From Primula veris (taxonomy: Eukaryota; Streptophyta; Magnoliopsida; Ericales; Primulaceae), in contig OY821744.1 in NCBI GenBank assembly GCA_963682055.1, forward strand, positions 9,588,835 to 9,652,834: a stretch of 64,000 nt of DNA, read 5' to 3'. Position 1 is the first letter of the stretch. Each line of letters begins with the position of its first letter. The notes under the pieces are model-generated. The model saw only the letters and a list, made by a program, of their open reading frames with translations, ran no database searches and was not told where the DNA came from. Shown piece by piece: positions 1-10,800 of this stretch. A program made the position numbers and the translations under genes.

Positions 1-38
1 GATAACCCGTAGAATAATATTTATTTATTTATGTGTAG

Positions 39-1265
39 TGGCAGGCAGGATCTAGACAGCAGTCGAATTTCACAGGGTTTGAGCCAGATAAAAATAACTG
101 GGGATGGAACTGGTTAGAGAGATGGATGGCTGTTAAACCTTGGGAAAATCGTTTTCTTGACATAAATCTCAAAGACGGAGTAATGCTTCAGAATAATAAA
201 TCAGCTGAAGCGATAAGCGGGGCTAAGACCACCCTGCTGAAACCCGCTGGAAAAAAACCTGTTTTGTCAAGTCAGATAAAAGGTCTCTCTCTTTCTAACG
301 GCTCTAGTTCATCACCAAACGTTTCCTCAAGCACTCAAGAGGCAACTGCCATTCTGTCTTCGAAACCAAAGTCCAAGTCACTGCTTGAAAATTTGGTTGA
401 AGAAACTGAAGATGTGATACCCGCTATTGGGCCGAGATCTCATAGTAATCCCAAAGAGAGAATCGCTCTTTCAGATAAGCAAGCAAATAAACGGTTATCT
501 TTGCCTAATACTGGTATGTCCATCTCTCTCGCTCTCATATTAAAAAATATCATAAGCAAATGTGACATATAGTTTCTAACTTCATTGTGTAAGGACGTGT
601 GGTAGGTTGATGTCGTTAGCTTCCCATTTGTTGCAGTTTTCTTTTTATTTTAGCTTTAGTATACGTATGAAGTTGTCATGCAATAATTCTGTATTATGAA
701 TCTAACTTAGCCTCTAGGTGAGGTATGTTTCTGTCGTGCAATTATATAAAGCCATCAAAGGGACAGTTATCATGTTGTTTTGTCGGCCTACAGTGATACT
801 TTTGGGAGCCACGTAAACAACTTATTTTGTATTTCAAAATTACCACTAAGAACTTTTCTGCGGAAAAAGATGGGGTTTTGATAACATGTTTCCTGCTGTG
901 TTTTTCCTTATGGAAGGTAACAAGAACTTAGCGAGTACGACCTTGATATTTTCAAGTGTTTCTGTAGGCACATCGTATTTTCACTACCATTTTAACTTAC
1001 AAACTTTACCATAGTTTAAAAAGCAAGTATAATAACACCCATAAGTTATGAAAAGTACCAAACAAGCACTAAGCTCAACTTTTTAACTCGTGAATTGTTT
1101 GTTTGTCAATCAGGCCAAGGGCTTGCAGCTCAAAGTACCAAGCAACCTATCAAATCCTCTTTTAAAAAGACTCCTACAGGGCCGAAGCCTGTGAAAATTA
1201 AATCTAAGTTGCATGGAGATGATATTAATCCTACAAAGTCTGTTCTTCCGAATATGGATATATAA
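39..1265 (+). CDS. IQD (IQ67-domain) protein, 3' end (last two exons)
   Basis: Two exons, 39-513 and 1114-1265, joined across a GT-AG intron in phase 1. The stop is TAA at 1263-1265. The visible part is about 208 residues. It opens after a 3' splice site at 37-38 and soon gives NNWGWNWLERWMAVKPWENR, the conserved block that follows the IQ67 calmodulin-binding domain in plant IQD proteins. The rest is Ser/Lys-rich and low complexity, and RLSLPNTG near the exon junction resembles the C-terminal DUF4005 region. From family knowledge, IQDs bind calmodulin through IQ motifs and act as scaffolds on microtubules, the plasma membrane or in the nucleus. The IQ motifs themselves lie upstream of the window, so the subfamily cannot be named. 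The tail ends PNMDI; I see no terminal localisation motif. Confidence 0.85.
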
Positions 1266-2389
1266 GGCTTTTCCACAAAATTCCAGCCTTTCTGCTTGTA
1301 GATAATCAGGTCGTTGTATGATGTCGTTATTGTGATATCCCCACGAGTGACTAAGTTAAGGCAATTTTTCCAAGTAAGAATAAAAGCAGGAGTAAGAATG
1401 GATGAACTGTTGTCCTCGATGCGAATTTCATTATCCAACGGATGCCTTGTTAACACATGGTAATGTTCAATGGTCGAGCAAGCATGACAGTGATTATCCC
1501 CCAAGCAGGAATTCAGTCAAATGAAGAGTGTTGTAGTCTATTGTTGTTGTCATATTTTTATTCACATATGTAAATTGGTGGCTTCTTTTCATTCTTTAAG
1601 TATTGAGAGTTATTATAATTACAGTGTTCATCAAATGCACTATATAAATCTGTATCTCATTCTCCGTATCTGGTAGTTCCTTTTCCTCGGATTTCAAGTT
1701 TGATTTCAAATTAACAAATTAATGTCGAGTCAATAAAGTATACTAGTCCGTACGCAAAATGGTATTTCATATTGGATCAACCAGCTGGTATTGTTTAATT
1801 ATTGTTTAATGGCAGTGGCGGAACTATAAATGTCGTCTTCGTAATTAATGTCGAGTCAATAAAGTATACTAGTCCGTACGCAAAATGGTATTTTGTATTG
1901 GATCAACCAGTTGGTATTGTTTAATGGCAGTGGCTGAAAGGCTAAAATCGCTAAACTGTTACTAGTTCCTCAAAAGGGGAGAGGTAGTGGAGTCCCTTAT
2001 AACCTGTTACTAGTTCCTACACTAGTTATTGGATTTTGTTAGCTACGGTGCGGTACTTGCAGGTCTGAAGTCTAAACACGACTTGTTCACTGATACGATC
2101 ATAAAATATCAGCTAAACTTGGCAAACAAGAGAACGATCTGCAAACATAGGCAAATAAATGGAAGTTAGTCTCGTTTGTACTTTATGATTCCATACTTGT
2201 TTTATTTTACCAAAAATGGCAATTTGAATTCCAATACCTACTTTCGTTATACAGTATTAAGGCTATGCATTTATTTTGCCTTATACGACTGGTACTTCTC
2301 TGGTTTTTACAATGAATTTCATTTTGACAATAAGGCTTAAAAAAAAGACGGGGAGATTCGGCTACCAAACTGGACAACTAACCAATTCT
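1266..2389. other. Gene-free stretch with a ~90-bp direct duplication
   Basis: This is 3' flank of the IQD gene. A segment beginning TTAATGTCGAGTCAATAAAG occurs at about 1719-1821 and again at about 1845-1936 with few differences, ending in GGCAGTGGC in both. No coding sequence was recognised. An open frame on the minus strand at 1130-1504 overlaps the IQD last exon and looks like chance. Confidence 0.5.
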
Positions 2390-2930
2390 GTTTCTGTCTC
2401 GCGTTCTCTTTTTCAAATACTTCCTTCGTGAATGGAATCTTCCAACTTGTGTAAGTAGGAATCTGTTACCTATAAGTCTAAGATTGAGCTACCAAGTTGG
2501 TTGGCCATATGCATTATTGATACCGTAGTTAGCGTACTTGAACCGCGCAAGTGCCTTCCACTCTAACTCCAACAGATATTTTTTCTTGAGCCAGAACTTC
2601 TATCTGTCGAAGCGATAGAGGGCGATTCTAGATCGGCTTGATGGAAATAGTATATGCCGTTCTGCTGATGCTAATTGAGGCAAATCGGAGTCTCCTCCTT
2701 TTGATGGCATTTAGTTTCATGTCGACGAATCGGCTTCAATATAGGGATTCCGCTTTCATGGCGGCGAAGCACCCTTCGTGTCCTTACCTTTATTCCATCA
2801 TCATACCCATCGAATCAAAATCTTTCTTTTATCTGGCTAGGCTATGATCTTTCTTTTCTACGGAATTCCATCAGACAGACGAGTAACCTAACATTGTTGA
2901 ATATCTAGAGCCGGATCGGAATGTTGTCAA
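2390..2930. other. Possible organelle-derived (mitochondrial-like) insert
   Basis: Base composition rises clearly above the AT-rich surroundings, and the text lacks the poly-A/T runs seen on both sides. Its style, mixed composition with short near-palindromic strings, resembles plant mitochondrial intergenic DNA. No mitochondrial gene was recognised in it, so this rests on composition only and is weak. Confidence 0.25.
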
Positions 2931-3259
2931 TGATTATTATTTTTAAAAAATTATGTCAAGTTGCTTATCTATCTACGTAGCCATAAAGATTTGTTACTAT
3001 TCGGGGGATTGATTTTGCCTGCCTGCCTTGTGCTTGTGATGGATCCACCTTGGCCAGCAAAGTATAAATCCATTTGGTTGTCATTTGCACATGCAAGGTC
3101 CCACCAATACTTAGCATGGCCTATACTAGCTATAGGGGAAATTATTTATTTGCTTTTCCTAAGGTAGGATCTTTTCTTCTGCTATTTTTTTTTAAATCAA
3201 TTGTTAGGAATAAAAACAATCGTATCAGTTTACTTATATCAAAAATTTACGTTAAATAG

Positions 3260-3720
3260 GAGTAAATTATTTTAAAATTATATACGTATCAGTTTTATTA
3301 TACATTACCTTAAATATACATGAACTCAAATATAACTCACATATAAGCGATCAAGATGTTTTCTTATAATTAAAATAATAATTTATCTCTCTTAATTTTA
3401 TCTTATTCTCTCTCTTTATTTGTATTTTTCACATATAAATTAATAAAATAATAAAAATATGAGTTGTATAGTTGTGATAGAGAAATTGATGAAAAAAGTG
3501 ATAATTTTTATAAAGCAAAACGTTTCTTTATAAGTCGTAAAAATATACATTTTACTTTAAATATGAGGAAACGTCTAATTTATTTAATGTGTTTGTTTTA
3601 GTAAATTAATTTGGGTTGAAAAAAATTGATAGAATTATATTAAAATATAGTAATATTTAGTTATGAAAGTGATGTTAATTATCTTAAATACGATGAAAAT
3701 TGTAAAAAAACTGATGCGGT
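3260..3720. repeat. Diverged relative of the Tourist-like MITE at 25182-25702
   Basis: The stretch from TATACGTATCAGTTTTATTA (3281) onward matches 25248-25690 almost line by line, including the 'gatcaagatgtt' and 'gagttgtatagttgtgatag' blocks. The right side ends near 3725 with GGTTGCTC, resembling the terminal GATTGCTC of the other copy. The left terminal inverted repeat was not found, so this copy is truncated or rearranged. Confidence 0.6.
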
Positions 3721-3918
3721 TGCTCGTTTATCGGACTTTTTAAAAAACCGTCTGCTTTTTAAAAAGGAAGGTAATAATCGTCTATAAAAAATTGCAAATT
3801 CAATTTTTAAAATAAGGGTAAAAATCAAAGTTTATACAATAAGCACAACTTTTAAAAAACAAGTTAACTACTTCTGAAATCATCTACACTTCTAAAAGTA
3901 AATAACAACTTCTTCTTA

Positions 3919-4144
3919 GTCCGTCCGTTAAAGAACTGTACATTACGAAAATACGTATAACTTTATTATCGATTTTTTCATATATAAATTACCGAAATGA
4001 AAAATTTAAAAATTTCGTCATATAGTTCTAACTATGAACTATATGACTGATTTTTGAAAGATTTTTTTTCGACTACGTATGAAAATATTAATGGTCAAAA
4101 TTATACGTATTTTAATAATATACACTTATTTAGGAACGGAGAGA
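3919..4144. mobile_element. Stowaway-like MITE, diverged copy
   Basis: This is a palindromic element of about 226 bp. It begins next to a TA with GTCCGTCCGTTAAAG and ends with TTTAGGAACGGAGAG. The inner arms GTACATTACGAAAATACGTA and TACGTATTTTAATAATATAC pair with each other. It shares the core 'gaactatatgactgat' with copies at 5324, 27705 and 30115. The family is non-coding and would need a Tc1/mariner transposase in trans. The right boundary is approximate. Confidence 0.65.
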
Positions 4145-4349
4145 ACAATAAACAAACCAGACTTGTATAAAATTAGGACACAATAATTGAAATAAGTTAT
4201 TCATGACCTAGAGATTTATTGAGCGGCTTCCGAGTTAATCAAATTATTGTGACAACGGTTCTGCCATTCGAAAAATTTACTTCCAAACTCATTATACTAA
4301 AAAGCATAAAGTGATAAGACATCAATATGCTGTTTACAGGTTGACAATG

Positions 4350-5303
4350 TCGCAGTGGGGAATTCTTTTTTCATCAGTGTCATTACTCATCCCTGTAAAA
4401 TACATGGGGTTGAGAATCTCACCTATACATACATGCCACGTGGTAATTTTACCAAATTTTTTTTTTTTCATTTACTGTTTTCGTTTTTTATTTGATTTTA
4501 TATTTTCGTCTGCTGTTTTCTGTTTTACCCAAAATAATTTCTTAATTTTATCAAAAAAAAACTGTAACCATCAACCATCAACCATCAAACTCATTCATAT
4601 ATCAAATTAATATATTTTTTTATCAGATCAACATCACTCTACCAGTACAATTATTTACAATTTTACCAAACAAAAAAACCTTCCAATTTAACAAAAAAAA
4701 AAAAAACTTTCCCAAAAAAACTCTAATAATCAACCATCAAACTCTTTCATATATCAAATTAATATTTTTTTTCTCAAATCAACGTCACTCTATCGCTACA
4801 TATATCCCCAATTTTACCAAAAAAAAAAACATATCTCAATTTACCAAAATAAAACATTCTCCAATTTTACAAAAAATAAACTCTAACCATCAACCACCAA
4901 ACTACTTCCTATATCAAATTAACATCATTTTTTTGGATAAAATTGCAGAAGTTTTTTTTGGGTAAAATTAAAAAAGTTTTTTTTTTTGGGTAAATTGGGA
5001 GAGTTTTTTTTTTGGTAAAATTGGGGATAATTATAGAGTGATGTTGATTTGATAAAAAAATATATTAATTTGACATATGAACGAGTTTGATAGTTGATGG
5101 TTAGACTTTTTTTTTGGTAAAATTGGGGAAGTGTTTTGGGTAAAACATAAAACAGAAGACGAAAACAGAAAATCAAAGAAGAAAACGAAAACAGAAAATG
5201 AACGATTTTTTTTTTGTTGCAAAGTTGCCACGTAGACGTGCGATTCACGTGCGTGTATTATAGGTATGAGTAAAGACACTAATGAAAAAAGAATCCCCCG
5301 TCT
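4350..5303. mobile_element. Foldback element, ~950 bp, with ~300-bp imperfect inverted arms
   Basis: The left arm, about 4350-4640, and the reverse complement of the right arm, about 5030-5303, align closely. Both carry GGAATTCTTTTTTCAT or a near match, then 'agtgtc.ttactcat', 'cacgtgg' or 'tacgtgg', a poly-T run, 'tctgttttacccaaaa', and 'accatcaactatcaaactc' variants. The middle holds further degenerate copies of the 'aaccatcaa...atatcaaattaa' unit near 4730 and 4885. Open frames in it are low-complexity Phe/Lys runs and not genes. I could not define a target-site duplication, so superfamily is open (MULE-type or other foldback). It is flanked on both sides by Stowaway-like MITEs of one family. 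Confidence 0.65.
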
Positions 5304-5323
5304 CAGCCAAACATAACTTATTA

Positions 5324-5558
5324 CTCTCTCTCTTCTCATTTAATTGTTCATTACGAAACTACGTGCAATTTTAACCGGTTTATAACTTATATATAAATTA
5401 TCGAAATAATTTTTTTTTAAATCTAATCATAAAATTTAACATTTGAACTATATGATCAGCTTTTGAAAATTTTCATTCAGCCAATTTTGATACAAATTCT
5501 TGATCGGTCAAAGTTATACGTAGTTTCGTAATAGACAATTAAATAGGAACGGAGGTAG
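5324..5558. mobile_element. Stowaway-like MITE, 235 bp
   Basis: The element is flanked by TA (5322-5323 and 5559-5560). The right end GGAACGGAGGTAG pairs with a degenerate left end. Inner arms 'attacgaaactacgtgcaat' and 'tatacgtagtttcgtaat' are complementary. It has the same length as the clean copy at 30115-30349. Confidence 0.75.
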
Positions 5559-7500
5559 TAATAGTTTAACACCAATCCAAGTAATAAGTAGTATAGTTAG
5601 GAAAAAAAAAAAACATCACACCGGCTCTTACATTTTTTTTAAGGTAACATGTGTGTCATTATTATTGCGCAAAATATAATGTATTTCAATGAACCAAGCT
5701 TCCATAGTAGCTATTATAGAACAAAATCGACTAACGTACCACACCGGCTCTTACATAATAAGCATTTATTCTTCAACATGGCAAAGGAGGGGTGGAAGCG
5801 TTTTGCTCACGAGATATGATGTGATTAGTGACAAAGAAGAGATAATGAACATCAACCACAATAAAGGCTAAATAACCGCATTTATTAATTGGATCGATTG
5901 GTAAACTGTTGTGAACAAGCACTCGTTAAAAGAAATGTTACACACGAAATTCTAATCAAAACAAATAATTTTATTAATCAAAACTTTACGGGGAGCATAT
6001 GTGATAATTTTCTATTTTTCGCTTCAAACAACTTTATTATGACTAACTTAGCGATTATTTTTTTAACAAACGCATGAATCATGGCCGGAGGTGGTTCTTA
6101 TAATTATGATATTTTATTCAATATGCAACGAACTTGATGCGTGTTATTATAATTTGTTGAAGAAATGTGAGGGACATACGAGGATTTTGCGAGACTTTTT
6201 AAAGTAGTTTGATATGACTTTAGATAAACAATTCTACGTTTTGTTGTGTTTTTCTATGGATTGAAAATTGAATTTGTTGATGAATTGGATTAACGTTCTT
6301 CAAATTTGAGGGAAAAACTTTAACTATTTAATTTTTAGAGAAGCGTTTTGATTCGAGACTTGTATTGATTTATGCAGATTACGTATTTATTTATTGGATT
6401 TTTGTTGATGGATCTAATAAATGTTGTTTTTCATTTTGATAAAGAATTAGTAGGTTTGAATTTTGATGTTGTGAAATGTTTGCGTTATTTACGTAATAAA
6501 AAGTGGAATTTGATGGATTTTCTTGTTGGATTTTGACAAGACCTTCAAATGACGATCTTAGATAATATTCCGAATTTTTTAAAACTATTCTATCTCGTGG
6601 TTTACATTGAAAGTCATAGATTTGGTTGAGTACTATATATATACATTCATTATTCCATTTACGAAAGATAGTTCACAAAATACAAATATACAATTCATAA
6701 ATTTTATAAAAGTAATATAGATTTAAGTTTATAATTATATGTACAAAAAATTTAATGTAAATACAAAAATTAATGGGATTATGTCTATCTATTAATGTGA
6801 TTATGACCACCTATTAGTGTGATTATGACTATACCAATCAACTTGACGAAACTAAGTGAAATATAAAGTAATGCAATTACCCGAAGATTCGGTTTCGAAA
6901 CACTAAAATCATAAACCAAACAAATTAGATCTCTTTATGAATTTCTAAAAACGAACTAAAGCACAATTTGAACAGTCGATAGACTCGATACGTAGTTATC
7001 AGAGAGAGAATCGAAACGAGATACGGAAACACATGGAACGTGAAAAAAAACAAAACAAAATCTAAATTATATGCATGAAATAATGACAAACGAAAGACGA
7101 AAAACGAGAAACGGGAAACGAGAAAATAAGTTTTTAAAAAGATAATATTATAATGGATTAAATTTTATTTAGAGAAAAGTCACCAAAATAAATAGAACCA
7201 GAGCAGTTGAACATGAGATCATAAAACTAAAACATAGTAACATCCTTAGATATACTACTACCGATCAATACTGGGTGGTTTTTTTAAAATAAATAAATTA
7301 AATAGTTAGTTCTTGACGGTTTTTTTCTTCAAATTTTGAAATTTTCCCGAATTTTAAATATTTAGATAATTATTAAAAGTTCTGATTTTTATTTTTATAA
7401 AAAAGTGAAACACTTTGATAGCGTCAAGATAACTGTCAATTTGTGGGTATGTTATTAATTATTATAATAAATAGATAGATATATATACATACATAAACAT
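5559..7500. other. AT-rich intergenic DNA, nothing recognised
   Basis: Open frames at 5689-5871 and 5889-6077 are short and match no family I know. Several A/T runs and a purine-rich stretch of 'aaacgagaaacg' type words near 7090-7130 are visible. It presumably includes distal promoter sequence of the phosphatase gene that follows. Confidence 0.4.
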
Positions 7501-7502
7501 CC

Positions 7503-7792
7503 TCAGAACAATTATCCGACAACACTCCCCATCACAAATCTTCCCCCAAAATTCTATCACATTTAATTCCCCGTTTCCAAATCATAACATTTTACCCCCT
7601 CCTTTCTCCAATCCAATAACCCCGTCTCAAACTCTCAATGCACCTCCATTAACACACACACACACACACACACACAAGCGGAACTCCAGACCAATTACCT
7701 GACAAATCTACCCCAAAGTTTCTATCACATTCAATCCCCTGATTCCAAATCATGACAATTCACCCCCCCATTCCCAACCCGATAACCACGTA
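7503..7792 (+). repeat. Duplicated promoter/leader segment with (AC)n, upstream of BSL
   Basis: A C-rich segment of about 100 bp occurs twice in direct orientation, about 7503-7622 and 7686-7792. Both contain CAAATCT.CCCC, 'tctatcacatt.aat.ccc' and 'ttccaaatcat.ac', and both end in 'cc.ataacc'. Between them is an AC dinucleotide run at about 7652-7676. The block ends about 28 bp before the start codon of the phosphatase gene, so it probably lies in the promoter or 5' leader. Confidence 0.7.
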
Positions 7793-7819
7793 ATCAACAC
7801 CTATACATACATATATATA

Positions 7820-10800
7820 ATGGACCTCGATTCGCCAATGCCCTCCCTGTCCTCCGATCAGGACCTTCCCCCTCCTCCTCCCTCTAACCCCAACCCCGAA
7901 GACCCTCCTCCACCGCCACCTCAGCAGAGTCCTGTGATGGGGCCGAGGACAGCTCCGGGGTACTCGGTGGTGAACGCGTTGATGGAGAAGAAGGAGGACG
8001 GGCCCGGGCCGAGATGCGGTCACACGCTGACCGCTGTTGCTGCTGTCGGGGAAGAGGGGTCGGTCGGGTATTTGGGTCCGAGGCTGATTTTGTTCGGTGG
8101 GGCGACTGCCCTGGAAGGGAATTCCGCAGCTCCCGGGACTCCTTCTCCCTCCTCCTCTGCTGGAAGCGCCGGGATAAGTACGTATATATATGTGTGTGTG
8201 CGTGTGTGATTTGAGACTACTTGTGTGAAATGCATTTATTGTTCATAGACTTGGTATGTTTTAATTTTTTGGGTTAGAAAATAGAAAAACCCAGATCAGA
8301 TTATAGGCGTAATAGTTGAGCTCAATGGCAGAACGAGGAACTAGAACAGTTTTTTCACATTCTCTCTCTATATATATCTGTTTGTGTGTTTAGTGTTATG
8401 CATAGTTTGAGACTTGCTGTTGTGTGAAATGTGTTGATTGTTGACAAACTTGGTATGTTTTAGTCTTTCGGATTAGGAAATAGTAATAATGTGTGTGTGT
8501 GTGTTTGTTTATTATATATGATTTAGAATAGTTGTTTTGTGAAATGTGATGATTGTTGACAAACTTGGCATGTTTTAGTCTTTCGGATTAGGAAATAGTA
8601 ATAATGTGTGTGTGTGTGTGTGTGTGTGTTTATAATGTATGATTTGAGACTTGTTGTGTGAAATGTGATGATTGTTGACAAACTTGTATGTTTTAGTCTT
8701 TCGGGTTAGGAAATAGAAATGCCCAACTCAGATTATGGGCGTAATAGTTGAGCTCAGTGGCGGAACTAGAACTGGAAGCGCTGGGATAACTTACAAGTAC
8801 GTATATATGCGTGTGTGTGTGCGCGCGTGCGTGTGTGTGTGTTTATTGTTATGCATGATTTGAGACCTGTTGTTGTTATAAAACTTAGTACCCCCTCCGT
8901 TTCAATTGATAAGTCCACTAGGGGAACACAATTTATAAAAAACTTTCCCGTAATGGCCTCCAGCTGCACCATGGGAACATTTATACTATAGAACACGTTT
9001 TAGGTAATTTTAGCCCTTCTAACATTAACTTATAAAAAATGTGTGAAAAAGTAATTGGCATATTTGAAAAGTAGGTATACAAGTAGGGTAATGATGATGA
9101 AATAAAGGGAACATTAACCCGTGATCGTGTTCTTTAGTCTCATGGTAATGAAATAAAGCTTTTCCGATGGCCTCCAGCTGCATCAAGCCTCATTCCTACT
9201 TAGTACGTGAACAAGATAATTTTTTTATTGTGAATTTTTATGTTAATGACATGGCTATTGTTGTGAGATTGAAGAGAGTATCTTAGTCTTCTCACTTTCT
9301 TTCTTGCCTAATAGGCCTGTCTATCTTTAATTTCCGTGCATGTTGTTGAATGTGTCCTTACCAAAATCCCTTATACCTAATTAAGCATCCAATCTATTGT
9401 AAATATCAAGGTACTCACCCACCAAGTAGAATATTTTTCAAAAGTAGAACGCTCTAAAAAGAGGTTGGGCCCACAAAGTAGAATACTTTCAAAAATAGAA
9501 TGCTCTTAGAAGACGTTGGACTTGTTTGAACGATTTGGCTAATTAATGCTTGTGTCCTTTTAGTTATATAGAGTTCAAGAGTTTCACAGATTTGTGGTGT
9601 TTTCTTTTGCGTTTACCTTTTTGTTTTCTTGGGTGGGGACATCTGTTGGCTGACTATCCATGAACTTCTGTGCTGGATTTTGACAAACAATGTTTGGTCG
9701 TAATATACCTGTGTTTGAAATGGTATTTCTCGTCTTAGCTCATTATCAATTTAAAATCGTGCTTAACTGTAGGGTTAGCTGGTGCTACCGCTGATATTCA
9801 TTGCTATGATGTGCTGACTAATAAATGGTCTAGGTAAGTCAGTACCAACCACTTGTGATGACATACTATTTATGTTTTTCACTTTCTGTTATGTTTTTTT
9901 TTAACTGGTAAATTCCTTTGTAGAATGACACCCTTGGGAGAACCTCCTACTCCAAGAGCAGCACATGTGGCAACTGCTGTGGGTACTATGGTTGTTATTC
10001 AGGTTTGAAGAAACAACATTATTTTCCATGTTATCTTTTCTTCTTCTCCGTATTACCTTGTCCTGGCGTAATTTTCAGTAATTTAACTCACTATTTCCAC
10101 ATCAATTAAGGGTGGAATTGGTCCAGCTGGTTTATCTGCGGAGGATCTTCATGTCCTTGATCTTACACAGCAACGACCAAGATGGCATAGGTTTGAATCT
10201 TTAATCATGTTAGAGCTTATGATTTTAAAAGTGTGTATTTTGTTGTATATATCATGAATAAACCTCACCCTGTAGGGTAGTGGTGCAAGGCCCAGGACCA
10301 GGACCACGTTATGGGCATGTCATGGCTTTAGTGGGGCAAAGATATCTGATGGCGATTGGTGGGAATGATGGTCAGTCTCTTGCTATGTCCTTTTCCTTTG
10401 CATGGTCCATGTTAAGATATTTAATTCTCAGAATTAATTTGGTGGAGATGTTTTATAGGAAAGCGTCCTTTGGCTGATGTATGGGCCCTGGACACAGCTG
10501 CGAAGCCATACGAGTGGCGAAAATTAGAACCAGAAGGAGAAGTTCCACCACCATGCATGTAATTGCTACCCCTTTTTCATGTGTGGAATAAACTTTATTT
10601 TGTATTTTCTTGTAGTTGTTTATTCCCTTTTCCATCTGCATGTTTTGCACCATATGTGTTTCCTTTCATTGAGATAATTTGGCAGGAAATTTTGAATAAG
10701 TTTGAGGTACTTTTTATTTATTTATCTTATTAGACTTCTTTTGAAAATGGAGTAACTATGTGAAGCGCTGCTTAAGTTGCAAGTGTCTTCCATGGAACAT

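Noticed and set aside
1130..1504. 124-residue open frame on the minus strand
   Set aside because: Overlaps the last IQD exon and its 3' UTR; no domain is recognised.
4311..5339. Several Phe/Lys-rich open frames
   Set aside because: They are translations of poly-T/poly-A runs in the arms of the foldback element.
7760..8235. Open frames on both strands around BSL exon 1
   Set aside because: The minus-strand and alternative-frame products are Pro/Arg-rich translations of the GC-rich, proline-coding exon 1 and carry no domain.
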